From Pricia sp. (GTDB lineage Bacteria; Bacteroidota; Bacteroidia; Flavobacteriales; Flavobacteriaceae), in NCBI GenBank assembly GCA_024635875.1, contig JAGXIC010000202.1:1-39869 (forward strand): a stretch of DNA of 39,869 nucleotides. Direction: 5' to 3'. Positions 8,389 to 16,443 of the stretch are shown piece by piece. The position numbers and the translations under genes are program-made. Position 1 is the stretch's first letter; every line of letters starts with the position of its first letter. The notes below the pieces were generated by a model. It saw only the letters and a list, made by a program, of their open reading frames with translations, had not been told where the DNA came from and did no database searches.

Positions 8389-9606
8389 ATGAGGAGAGTA
8401 GTAATAACGGGTATGGGCATCTATTCCTGTATCGGGAAGAATCTCGATGAGGTCAAGACATCGCTATACGAAGGCCGCTCCGGCATCGTTCATGACCCAG
8501 AACGTGATGCTTTTGGATTTCGATCTCCGATTACGGGCCTGGTCGACCCCCCGGACCTCAAATTATTATTATCTAGACGCCAGCGTATCAGTATGGGCGA
8601 CGAGGCCCAATATGCCTATATGGCGACTATCGACGCCCTAAAAAACGCACAGATGGATCAAGATTTTATGGACAACCAAGAAGTCGGTATTCTTTATGGC
8701 AACGACAGCACTGCCAAATCTACCGTAGAATCGGTCGACACTATGCGCGAAAAGGGCGATACCACTTTAGTAGGCTCCGGAGCAATTTTTAAGGCGATGA
8801 ACTCTACGGTCACCATGAACCTATCTACGATTTTCAAACTTCGTGGCATAAATCTGACCGTTAGTGCCGCCTGTGCCAGTGGATCCCATTCGATAGGGCT
8901 TGGATACCATTTAATCAAAAGTGGACTACAAGATTGTATTATTGCTGGCGGGGCCCAAGAAATAAACCCCATGGCGATGGGTACTTTTGACGGTTTGGGC
9001 GTTTTTGCGACGAATACGGATTATCCCGAAAAAGCGTCCAGACCTTTCGACAGGGACCGAAACGGATTGGTACCCAGCGGTGGCGGTGCGAGTTTGATCA
9101 TAGAAAGTTACGAATCGGCCGTGAAACGCGGCGCACCTATTTTGGGAGAGATTGTCGGATATGGTTTTTCATCAAACGGAGATCATATATCGACGCCCAA
9201 TGCAGAAGGGCCAACAAGGGCGATGAAAAGGGCACTGGAAGATGCGAACCTAGCCGCATCGCATATCGAATACGTAAATGCCCATGCAACTTCGACCCCG
9301 GTAGGTGACGCGAACGAGGCCAAAGCCATACACGCCGTTTTCGGGGCGAACGGCCCTTACGTAAGTTCGACCAAATCAATGACCGGACATGAATGCTGGA
9401 TGGCCGGTGCCAGCGAGGTCATCTATTCGATGCTTATGATGCAAAACCATTTTATTGCCCCCAATATCAACTTGGAAAATCCAGATGAGGATTCCCGAAA
9501 ACTTAACCTTGTTAAGAAAACCCTAAATAAAAAATTTGATGTATTTTTGTCCAATTCATTCGGCTTCGGCGGAACGAATTCCGCTTTAATAGTCAAAAAA
9601 TGCTAG
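8389..9606 (+). CDS. Beta-ketoacyl-ACP synthase (FabF/FabB type)
   Basis: 405 residues with a complete Cys-His-His triad: Cys162 (SAACASG), His299 (VNAHAT) and His334 (STKSMTGHE, Lys329). It is thus a competent condensing enzyme that decarboxylates malonyl-ACP. It lies 161 bases after fabG. A four-codon reading frame (ATG 8378 to TGA 8392) overlaps the start codon as ATGA, which might couple translation, though it may be chance. In flexirubin loci this enzyme is one of several ketosynthases; which chain it extends (polyene or the alkyl precursors for DarB) cannot be told from sequence. Its neighbour ACP suggests partnership. Confidence 0.92.
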   Translation: MRRVVITGMGIYSCIGKNLDEVKTSLYEGRSGIVHDPERDAFGFRSPITGLVDPPDLKLLLSRRQRISMGDEAQYAYMATIDALKNAQMDQDFMDNQEVGILYGNDSTAKSTVESVDTMREKGDTTLVGSGAIFKAMNSTVTMNLSTIFKLRGINLTVSAACASGSHSIGLGYHLIKSGLQDCIIAGGAQEINPMAMGTFDGLGVFATNTDYPEKASRPFDRDRNGLVPSGGGASLIIESYESAVKRGAPILGEIVGYGFSSNGDHISTPNAEGPTRAMKRALEDANLAASHIEYVNAHATSTPVGDANEAKAIHAVFGANGPYVSSTKSMTGHECWMAGASEVIYSMLMMQNHFIAPNINLENPDEDSRKLNLVKKTLNKKFDVFLSNSFGFGGTNSALIVKKC

Positions 9607-9645
9607 TGTTGTGTTAGGCCTGTGGTGTCGGTTAAGCCGCCGTCA

Positions 9646-9693
9646 TTTTTTGCCAGGTCAAGGCAAAAAATTAGTGCATAGCCGTAGCTACGG
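9646..9693. repeat. Hairpin plus CCGTAGCTACGG palindrome repeat, copy 1
   Basis: In the 167-base gap between ketosynthase and ACP. TTTTTTGCC (9646-9654) pairs perfectly with GGCAAAAAA (9662-9670) around a 7-base loop. Directly after, CCGTAGCTACGG (9682-9693) is a perfect 12-base palindrome. On the minus strand the sequence around the palindrome (GATT-CCGTAGCTACGG-CTATGC-ACTAA) closely matches that at 39517-39542 (GATTA-CCGTAGCTACGG-CGATGCTACTAA), so both look like members of one dispersed repeat family. It is not a classical terminator on the plus strand, because no T tract follows. Confidence 0.6.
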
Positions 9694-9773
9694 AATCATA
9701 TTTTAACGCAGAACTGGTAAAAAAAACAAGGCTTGGGCCGGCTAAGACAGGTTTAACAAAACACTGATGAAAA

Positions 9774-10022
9774 ATGGTGATGACCAAGGAAAATATAGTT
9801 GAAAAGGTAGATGATTTTCTAATCGATGATTTCGAAGTAGAAGAAGAAGCGTTAGTGCCCGAAGCCAATCTAAAGGATGCCCTAGATCTCGACAGTCTTG
9901 ACTTTGTGGACCTCGTGGTCGCAGTCGAGAGTAATTTCAGTGTCAAGCTGACCGGTGAGGATTTTGTGAACATCCACACTCTCCAGAATTTCTACGACCT
10001 TATCGAAAGAAAGCTGGGGTGA
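9774..10022 (+). CDS. Acyl carrier protein 1
   Basis: 82 residues, acidic, with the phosphopantetheine attachment serine in LDLDSLD (Ser41). ATG 9774 and ATG 9780 are both possible; the latter would shorten it by two residues. It needs a phosphopantetheinyl transferase, which is not in this window. It stands between the first ketosynthase and the HtrB-like acyltransferase, followed by DarA and DarB, so it may hold the intermediates of the resorcinol arm or of the polyene; a second ACP lies at 21408. Confidence 0.92.
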   Translation: MVMTKENIVEKVDDFLIDDFEVEEEALVPEANLKDALDLDSLDFVDLVVAVESNFSVKLTGEDFVNIHTLQNFYDLIERKLG

Positions 10023-10045
10023 CCCTTTCTTACAAAATCCAAGAT

Positions 10046-10975
10046 ATGGCCACCGAATGGGAAGGAAAATCAAGAGGCACCCTTTTGGGGTACCAGATTT
10101 ACATTTTATTTCTCCAGAATTTTGGAATCGGCGCGGCTTACCTTTTACTGCGTGTCGTTATCGTGTACTACATCTTGTTTTCCCCAAGAAGCAATCGTGA
10201 TACGTATACCTATTTCCGAAAAAGGCATGGCTTTTCTAAGGGAAAAAGTATTTTGAACATTTATAGAAGCTATTACACGTTCGGACAGACCCTGACCGAT
10301 AAGGTGGCCATAGCAACGGGGCTACGCGATAAATTTACCTACACACACAACGGCATCGAGCATATCGACGATCTCCTTCAAAAAAACCAAGGTGGCATTT
10401 TGATCAGTGGCCATGTCGGTAATTTTGAGATTTCGCATTACTTTTTGGAAGACCGCTACCACATTGCCAATATCAGCATGGTGACAACGCACGCAGAGCA
10501 TCAGGATATCAAGGAGTACATGGAGCGTATTTCGGCGAAATCACATTTAAAATTCATTGTGGTCAAAGACGACATGTCGCATATCTTTGAAATCCATAAG
10601 GCAATCGATGACGGCGGATTGGTGGTTTTTACCGGCGACCGCTATATGCCCGGTTCCAAAACCCTTACCGAGAATTTTTTGGGCAAAAAAGCCAATTTCC
10701 CCATGGGGCCCTATCTCTTGGCCGCACGATTGAACCTGCCGGTATTGTTCGTGTATTTCATGAAAGGCCCGAAACGCCATTACGACCTCTACGCCCAGAC
10801 TGCCGAATTTAAGGCACGGGACGCTCAGGGCCTGCTAAAAGAATATACCGAAAGTATGGAGCGCATCCTGAAAAAATATCCTTTACAATGGTTCAATTAT
10901 TTTGATTTCTGGAAAGATAGGAAAAGTACGAAGTATGAGGTTAGAGGTACAAGGGATAAAAAGGTTGATGTTTAA
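10046..10975 (+). CDS. HtrB/LpxL-like lysophospholipid-type acyltransferase
   Basis: 309 residues from ATG 10046. A GTG at 10019 overlapping the ACP stop would add nine residues, but the family normally begins with Met-x-x-x-Trp-Glu-Gly-Lys-Ser-Arg-Gly, which is what follows 10046. A hydrophobic segment at about 30-45 anchors it to the inner membrane. The acyltransferase motif is GHVGNFE (near 125-131). The family moves acyl groups from acyl-ACP to lipid hydroxyls. Next to an ACP and dar genes, it is one candidate for making the ester between the polyene acid and a resorcinol hydroxyl, or for acylating a lipid intermediate. Confidence 0.85.
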   Translation: MATEWEGKSRGTLLGYQIYILFLQNFGIGAAYLLLRVVIVYYILFSPRSNRDTYTYFRKRHGFSKGKSILNIYRSYYTFGQTLTDKVAIATGLRDKFTYTHNGIEHIDDLLQKNQGGILISGHVGNFEISHYFLEDRYHIANISMVTTHAEHQDIKEYMERISAKSHLKFIVVKDDMSHIFEIHKAIDDGGLVVFTGDRYMPGSKTLTENFLGKKANFPMGPYLLAARLNLPVLFVYFMKGPKRHYDLYAQTAEFKARDAQGLLKEYTESMERILKKYPLQWFNYFDFWKDRKSTKYEVRGTRDKKVDV

Positions 10976-11095
10976 TTATTATTGGGTCCCAGTCATATCT
11001 TCGCTTCTGTGTGTAAACAGAATTTTGCAGCGCTGCATGCCAAGCACTACGGTGATCCGCAATGCTTTCCAGATAAAAACTAGAGTGAATTGTAG

Positions 11096-12025
11096 ATGAA
11101 AGAAGTTTTAGTCATACACTATTCCCAAACCGGACAACTGACGAGCATTTTAGAAAATATGGTCGGCACCCTATCAGGCGATAGCATTAATATCTCCCAC
11201 TACAAAATCGTTCCAGATCCCCAATATGGCTTCCCTTGGAAACCGACGCAGTTTTATGATGTCTTTCCGGAAACCTTTTTGCAGATTCCTGCCGGCTTCC
11301 ATCCTCCTCAACCGGACATTCTTGATAAAAAATATGATTTGGTGATTTTGGGATATCAGGTTTGGTATCTGACCCCGTCCATTCCCATAACATCCTTTTT
11401 AAAATCAGATTTTGCTGGGAAGCTCTTGAAAGACACTCCCGTTGTATCCGTTGTTGCCTGCCGTAACATGTGGATTCAGGCACAAGAAAAAATAAAACGT
11501 TTATTGGTTTCCGTGGATGCCAAACTGGTCGGACATATTGCCTTGGTTGACCGCCATATCAACCATATCAGCGTGATAACGATAGAACATTGGATGCTAT
11601 CGGGCCGCAAAGACCGCTATTTAAGCCTGTTCCCGAAACCGGGGATTTCGGATAGCGATATTATAAATGCCTCGAAATTCGGACAGCCTATAAAGGATGC
11701 ATTACTAGCGGCCGATTTTACCAAACTTCAGGAAAACCTTTTGCAAATGGATGCCGTACGTGTAAATCCACTTTTGGTACGAACCGACGAAAGGGGCAAC
11801 ATACTGTTCTCGAAATGGGCGAATCTCATCATTAAGAAAGGGGCCCCGGGCGGCCCTAAACGACTAAAATGGCTACGTTTATTCAAATTTTACCTGAAAT
11901 TCGCCATTTGGTTCATAGCACCTATAGTTTTTGTGGTATTTTTGATCACTTATTTCCCCATGACCAAAAAGCGGAACAGGGAGCGGAAATACTACGCTTC
12001 TGTAGCTTTAAAGGATACACAATGA
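11096..12025 (+). CDS. darA: DarA, dialkylresorcinol-forming enzyme (flavodoxin-like)
   Basis: 309 residues. The N-terminus has a flavodoxin-type phosphate loop, SQTGQ (10-14) after a beta strand (VLVIHY), so FMN binding is likely. Near the C-terminus, about residues 262-290 form a hydrophobic helix that would tether it to the membrane. In dialkylresorcinol pathways DarA is the partner of DarB and is reported to oxidise (aromatise) the cyclohexanedione product to the resorcinol; a flavin fold fits that role. Its stop overlaps the DarB start as ATGA (12022-12025), so the two are translationally coupled. Automatic annotation often calls it a condensing enzyme. Confidence 0.88.
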   Translation: MKEVLVIHYSQTGQLTSILENMVGTLSGDSINISHYKIVPDPQYGFPWKPTQFYDVFPETFLQIPAGFHPPQPDILDKKYDLVILGYQVWYLTPSIPITSFLKSDFAGKLLKDTPVVSVVACRNMWIQAQEKIKRLLVSVDAKLVGHIALVDRHINHISVITIEHWMLSGRKDRYLSLFPKPGISDSDIINASKFGQPIKDALLAADFTKLQENLLQMDAVRVNPLLVRTDERGNILFSKWANLIIKKGAPGGPKRLKWLRLFKFYLKFAIWFIAPIVFVVFLITYFPMTKKRNRERKYYASVALKDTQ

Positions 12026-13155
12026 AGGACGTTTACATCACACGAATTGCCAAATTCTTGCCCAACAATCCTATTGATAATGATCAGATGGAGGAAAAAC
12101 TGGGTATTATCGACGGCAAGGCCTCCAAGGCCAGACGCCTGGTGCTACGCAATAACAAGATAAAGACCCGCTATTACGCCCTCGATGAAAATGGCAAGGT
12201 GACCCATAACAATGCCCAATTGACCGCTGCTGCAGTTGAAGCCCTTTGCGATGACGAATTTACGCCCCAAGATATCGAACTGTTGTCTTGTGGCACTTCA
12301 AGTCCCGATCAGATATTGCCCTCGCACGCCAGTATGGTACACGGCTTTTTGAAGAATCGGAATATGGAGATCAACTCGCCCTCCGGTGCCTGTTGCTCGG
12401 GAATGAACGCCCTGAAATACGGCTATCTTTCGGTAAAGGCCGGTCAGACTGAAAATGCTGCCTGTACCGGTAGTGAACGCACCTCTTCATGGATGAAAGC
12501 CGATGTTTTCGAAAACGAAGTTGCCCATCTGAAAAAAGTGGAAGAAAATCCGATTTTGTCCTTCAATAAGGAGTTTTTACGCTGGATGCTCTCCGATGGC
12601 GCAGGTGCCGTACTTTTGGAAGGTGCCCCCAACGGTCCACATCCCCTTAAAATAGAATGGATCGACGGCTATTCGTACGCCCACGAATTGGAAACCTGTA
12701 TGTACGCCGGGGCTGAAAAGGAAGCCGACGGTCACCTGACGCCGTGGAGCGAAATTCCCGCAGAACAATGGGGCAAAAAATCGCTCTTTGCCATGAAACA
12801 GGATACTCGACTTTTAGGGGACCATATCTTGAAAAAAGGAGTTGATAGCTTAAAGCAGGTCTACAAAAAACACAATATTAAATCCGATGATGTAGATTAT
12901 TATTTGCCGCATATATCATCTTATTACTTCAAACAAGGTTTATACGATGAAATGGCAGCACAAGGTGTAGAGATGCCTTGGGACAAATGGTTCTTGAACC
13001 TTGAACACATTGGCAATATTGGTGCCGCATCGATTTATGTAATGCTGGAAGAGCTGGTGGCATCCGGAAAACTGAAAAAGGGCGATAAAATTCTATTTCA
13101 TGTGCCCGAAAGTGCGCGTTTCTCCTATATGTACGCCTACCTTAGCGTTTGTTGA
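12022..13155 (+). CDS. darB: DarB, ketosynthase III forming cyclohexanedione/resorcinol
   Basis: 377 residues from ATG 12022; the open frame continues upstream inside darA but that part is not family-like. It has the thiolase fold of FabH with Cys125 (GACCSGM), His296 (LPHISS) and Asn331 (GNIGAAS). DarB enzymes join a beta-ketoacyl thioester and a 2,3-unsaturated acyl thioester and close the ring, giving a 1,3-cyclohexanedione that DarA aromatises. This marks the cluster as flexirubin-type rather than a simple aryl polyene. The next gene starts on the last base of its stop (TGATG). Confidence 0.93.
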   Translation: MKDVYITRIAKFLPNNPIDNDQMEEKLGIIDGKASKARRLVLRNNKIKTRYYALDENGKVTHNNAQLTAAAVEALCDDEFTPQDIELLSCGTSSPDQILPSHASMVHGFLKNRNMEINSPSGACCSGMNALKYGYLSVKAGQTENAACTGSERTSSWMKADVFENEVAHLKKVEENPILSFNKEFLRWMLSDGAGAVLLEGAPNGPHPLKIEWIDGYSYAHELETCMYAGAEKEADGHLTPWSEIPAEQWGKKSLFAMKQDTRLLGDHILKKGVDSLKQVYKKHNIKSDDVDYYLPHISSYYFKQGLYDEMAAQGVEMPWDKWFLNLEHIGNIGAASIYVMLEELVASGKLKKGDKILFHVPESARFSYMYAYLSVC

Positions 13156-13592
13156 TGAGCGGTTCGGAACCACATATTGCCGTTGGAGAACTGCTCTTAA
13201 GCCTAATACCACAGAAAAATCCCTTTGTCATGGTAGATACCTTGGCAGAATATACTGAAAAACGGATAGTATCCCATTTTTTGGTGCAGGCCGATAACGT
13301 ATTGGTCACCGAGAACCACTTTTCTGCACCGGGCCTCATTGAGAATATGGCTCAGACCATTGCGTTGCATATGGGCTACAAATATTACCTATTAAAACTA
13401 CCGGCCCCGACGGGCTATATTGGCGCCATAAAAAAAGCTGAGATTTTACAACTGCCCAAAGTATCCGAAACCTTAACTACCACGGTTGATATTTTACATG
13501 ATATTATGGGGGTAACCTTGGTGCAGGCCAAAGTCGAGTGTAATGGCGCCTTGATGGCATCAAGTGAAATGAAAACGGCGTTGGCACAGTAA
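13155..13592 (+). CDS. Hotdog-fold 3-hydroxyacyl-ACP dehydratase A
   Basis: 145 residues starting at ATG 13155, sharing one base with the darB stop; the two upstream TTG codons are less likely. The sequence PFVMVD near 23-28 and ENHFSAPGLIENMAQ (53-67) match the FabA/FabZ-type active-site helix, with His55 and Glu63 as the catalytic pair. It therefore looks catalytically complete. It would remove water from 3-hydroxyacyl-ACP to give the trans double bond in polyene chain growth, or make the enoyl substrate for DarB. Its relative downstream at 13691 lacks the histidine, which suggests a hetero-oligomer. Confidence 0.85.
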   Translation: MSGSEPHIAVGELLLSLIPQKNPFVMVDTLAEYTEKRIVSHFLVQADNVLVTENHFSAPGLIENMAQTIALHMGYKYYLLKLPAPTGYIGAIKKAEILQLPKVSETLTTTVDILHDIMGVTLVQAKVECNGALMASSEMKTALAQ

Positions 13593-13690
13593 GTTGACTT
13601 TACGCCGTGCAATAAGCACTTTACGCAAACACCAAAAAGAGACTTCCGAAAAACGTTTGGCAAATGGCGTTCGGCTCATACCCTTTGGAA

Positions 13691-14155
13691 ATGAAAAAAG
13701 CTAGATACGACATCAACATAAAAAACTTCCTACCGCATCGCGAACCGATGTTGATGGCTACCGTCACCCCTTATCTCGACGAAGATTCAGTCGTCACTCA
13801 TTTCGTGATAAAGGAAAATTGCATCTTTTTAAATTCTGCTGGACGCTTATCCGAAAGTGGACTCATAGAAAACGCCGCCCAGGCCAGTACGGCTATCGTT
13901 GGGCAAAGTTATTTTGATGATGACGATTTCGAAGGCGCCGGAAATTCCATTGTAGGCTATATCAGTGCCATAAAAAAAGCCGAAATACACGAATTGCCAA
14001 AGATTAACGAACTTTTGGTGACCAAGGCCCATTTGGTTTCCAGATACGATACGGGTAACATGAGTATATGTACCGTTATCTCCTCCACTTTTAGAAATGA
14101 TGATTTAATCGTAGATTGTACCTTTAATTTTCTGATTCACGAAGTAGAGAAGTAA
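13691..14155 (+). CDS. Hotdog-fold dehydratase B, catalytic His absent
   Basis: 154 residues from ATG 13691; ATG 13664 in frame would add nine residues but a methionine followed by KKARYDI fits better. It is clearly paralogous to the preceding dehydratase: LPHREPML near 14-21 parallels its PQKNPFVM, SAIKKAEI is shared, and GLIENAAQ (57-64) parallels GLIENMAQ. The active-site His aligns with Arg52 while Glu60 remains. It is therefore probably inactive alone, or a partner that supplies part of a composite site or shapes the tunnel. 98 bases separate it from dehydratase A. Confidence 0.8.
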   Translation: MKKARYDINIKNFLPHREPMLMATVTPYLDEDSVVTHFVIKENCIFLNSAGRLSESGLIENAAQASTAIVGQSYFDDDDFEGAGNSIVGYISAIKKAEIHELPKINELLVTKAHLVSRYDTGNMSICTVISSTFRNDDLIVDCTFNFLIHEVEK

Positions 14156-14159
14156 TGAG

Positions 14160-14561
14160 ATGAAAAAGAAGGAAGTCCCGCAAGACAAGAGCCATCTTGA
14201 AAAGGCCAATATTAAAGATATGGTCTATGCCGTTGATGAAAATGGGGAATATACTGCCGAGCTCAGCACCGGATGGGAGCCCAAATCCATAGCGCTAGAC
14301 AATGCCATTCAAGAAATAGAGGAACGTACCGCAGCTGCAAAAGCACGTTTTTTCAACAACGAATCAAGTCCCATCGAATATTATATGGAACTGCATAAAA
14401 TGGATATCCCTATTTTGGCCAGCTATATGGGTCTTTGGCAATGGCGCGTAAAAAGGCATCTCAAACCATCCGTTTTTCGTAAACTTAGTGCGAAGACCCT
14501 TCAAAAATATGCCGACGTTTTTGAAATTTCGATCGGACAGTTAAAAGGTATCAATGAGTGA
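14160..14561 (+). CDS. Small protein with C-terminal HTH-like segment
   Basis: 133 residues, begins 4 bases after the preceding stop. The N-terminal half is charged and probably flexible. Residues 85-131 (Ala-Ser-Tyr-Met-Gly-Leu ... Leu-Ser-x-Lys-Thr-Leu-Gln-Lys-Tyr-Ala-Asp ... Ile-Ser-Ile-Gly-Gln-Leu) resemble the second half of an XRE/Cro-type helix-turn-helix domain. It overlaps the BtrH-like gene by 8 bases, so the two are co-translated. It may be a local regulator or an adaptor for its neighbour; the HTH reading is from pattern only, and no function is established. Confidence 0.72.
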   Translation: MKKKEVPQDKSHLEKANIKDMVYAVDENGEYTAELSTGWEPKSIALDNAIQEIEERTAAAKARFFNNESSPIEYYMELHKMDIPILASYMGLWQWRVKRHLKPSVFRKLSAKTLQKYADVFEISIGQLKGINE

Positions 14562-15561
14562 AACTTTAAAAATAGATTTCTCACACAAACAAGCGGCCCA
14601 CTGCGAAAACGGTGTAGTTTCAAACCTAATGCGGCACAACGGATTTGAAGTCAGCGAACCCATGGTCTTTGGCATCGGGTCAGGATTGTTATTCAGCTAC
14701 TTGCCCTTTATCAAAGTGAACTACGCCCCGGTCTTTACCTATCGCGTCTTGCCCGGCCTTGTCTTCAACCGCTTTGCCAAAAGGGTGGGTATCAAAGTAA
14801 AGCGTGAGAAATTCAGCAGTCCGAAAAAGGCAAAGGCACGTTTAGATGAAAACTTGAAAAACAATAATCCCGTTGGACTCCAGGTCGGAGTGTACAATTT
14901 AATTTATTTTCCCGACGAGTACCGCTTTCATTTCAACGCCCATAATATGGTGGTCTATGGAAAGAAAGACGGCCAATATCTTATTAGCGATCCAGTCATG
15001 GAAAGTGTGACCTCATTGACCGAAAGGCAATTGGAAAAAGTTCGTTTTGCGAAGGGGGCCTTTGCGCCAAAGGGGCATATTTACTATCCTACCGCCTTTC
15101 CCGAAAAATTGGAGCTCGAAAGTGCTATCGCCAAGGGCATCAAACAGACCTGCCGCGATATGACCGCGCCCGTACCGATCGTCGGGGTGAAAGCGATTCG
15201 CTGGGTGGCCAAAAACATTCGGAAATGGCCGAAAAAAATAGGAGCCAAAAAAACAAATCACTATCTGGGTCAAATCGTTCGTATGCAAGAAGAGATTGGA
15301 ACGGGTGGCGGTGGCTTCCGTTATATTTATGCGGCATTTTTGCTGGAAGCTGCTGATGAAATCCACAACGAAAAACTCAAGAAATTTTCCAAAGAAATGA
15401 CCGAAATCGGGGATTTATGGCGTGATTTTGCGCTGGACGCCTCCCGAATTTACAAAAACCGTAGTAGTGAAAGTGATGGCTATAATAAGATTGCCGATCA
15501 GTTGGTCGCAATTGCAAATCGGGAAGAAAATTTTTTTAAGCGATTGAAGAAAGCTATCTGA
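14554..15561 (+). CDS. BtrH-like cysteine acyltransferase/peptidase-fold protein
   Basis: 335 residues. The start HCENGVVSNLMRHNG (16-30) is that of the BtrH N-terminal domain, related to papain-like/C39 peptidases, with Cys17 as nucleophile; His130 (NAHNMVVYG) and Asp146 (ISDPV) complete a likely triad. BtrH itself transfers an acyl chain from an ACP to an amine in butirosin synthesis. By analogy, this protein may transfer the polyenoyl or another acyl chain from an ACP to an acceptor, and is a candidate for the flexirubin ester bond. The C-terminal 180 residues are helical, of unknown role. Last gene of the tightly packed dar run. Confidence 0.78.
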   Translation: MSETLKIDFSHKQAAHCENGVVSNLMRHNGFEVSEPMVFGIGSGLLFSYLPFIKVNYAPVFTYRVLPGLVFNRFAKRVGIKVKREKFSSPKKAKARLDENLKNNNPVGLQVGVYNLIYFPDEYRFHFNAHNMVVYGKKDGQYLISDPVMESVTSLTERQLEKVRFAKGAFAPKGHIYYPTAFPEKLELESAIAKGIKQTCRDMTAPVPIVGVKAIRWVAKNIRKWPKKIGAKKTNHYLGQIVRMQEEIGTGGGGFRYIYAAFLLEAADEIHNEKLKKFSKEMTEIGDLWRDFALDASRIYKNRSSESDGYNKIADQLVAIANREENFFKRLKKAI

Positions 15562-15570
15562 AAAATTCAA

Positions 15571-15597
15571 GATTATAATTTAGGGGATTATAATCCC
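15571..15597. promoter_or_regulatory. GGGATTATAATCCC palindrome
   Basis: A perfect 14-base palindrome at 15584-15597, preceded at 15571-15579 by a direct copy of its core GATTATAAT. It lies in the 138-base gap between the BtrH-like gene and the ABC genes. It could be a dimeric regulator site, or a short hairpin; the stem is only 7 bases and has no T tract, so a terminator is unlikely. Confidence 0.3.
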
Positions 15598-15699
15598 TGA
15601 AAATACGGATATTTGGAAATCAGTCCCTTAACCCCCCCTATTTGAAAGCAGTAACACTAAATATAAGCCTCCACTAATGAGTTGAAATTTAGGAACCCT

Positions 15700-16443
15700 A
15701 TGATTCAAATAACCCAACTCTCCAAAAAATATAAAGATGCCGAAGACTATTCGGTTCATAACCTGAACCTCAAAATTGAAGAAGGCGCGGTTTTTGGATT
15801 GCTAGGTCCCAACGGGGCCGGTAAAACGACCTTGATTTCCATGTTAAGTTCATTACTTAAGCCAACATCGGGTTCGTTCAGTATTGATGGTCTCAACTAC
15901 CGTGAAAACAAAAATAAATTGAAGCAACGTATCGGGATAGTGCCTCAAGAGTATGCGCTTTATCCATCTTTAACCGCATATGAAAATCTACAGTATTTTG
16001 GGAGCATGTATGGGTTAAAAGGTAATTTGCTTAAAAACAAAATTCTTGAACATATCGAAATCTTAGGTCTCTCAAAGTTCGCCCATATAAAAATCTCCAA
16101 CTTTTCCGGAGGCATGAAACGGCGTATCAACTTAATTGCCAGTATTTTGCACCGTCCTAAAGTTCTGTTTCTAGACGAGCCAACGGTAGGTGTCGATGTG
16201 CAGTCCAAAAATGTCATTATGGAATATTTGGGACAACTCAATACAGAAGGGACTACCATTTTATACACTTCCCATCATCTAAACGAAGCAGAACAGTTCT
16301 GCACCCGTGTCGCGATTATCGATTTAGGAACGATTGTTTGCCAAGGCGCACCCAAAACTTTGATTGCACAACAAGTGGGTGCCCAGAACCTTGAAGAAGT
16401 ATTTTTGGCACAAACAGGCAAAGCCCTAAGAGACCATGCATAA
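15700..16443 (+). CDS. ABC transporter ATP-binding protein
   Basis: 247 residues from ATG 15700 (an upstream TTG at 15682 is in frame). Walker A GPNGAGKTT is at 36-44, Q-loop around 83, signature FSGGM at 135-139, Walker B VLFLDEP with Asp159/Glu160, and the switch histidine His192. The type matches exporters of the ABC-2 class (drug, lipid or polyketide export). It overlaps the permease gene by 8 bases, so the pair forms one transporter. Being placed inside the pigment locus, it may move pigment, precursor or a modified lipid across the inner membrane; substrate is not deducible. Confidence 0.93.
   Translation: MIQITQLSKKYKDAEDYSVHNLNLKIEEGAVFGLLGPNGAGKTTLISMLSSLLKPTSGSFSIDGLNYRENKNKLKQRIGIVPQEYALYPSLTAYENLQYFGSMYGLKGNLLKNKILEHIEILGLSKFAHIKISNFSGGMKRRINLIASILHRPKVLFLDEPTVGVDVQSKNVIMEYLGQLNTEGTTILYTSHHLNEAEQFCTRVAIIDLGTIVCQGAPKTLIAQQVGAQNLEEVFLAQTGKALRDHA

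Noticed and set aside
11026-11037. TGCAGCGCTGCA palindrome before darA
   Set aside because: Perfect but only 12 bases and isolated, with no promoter box beside it; no support for a function.
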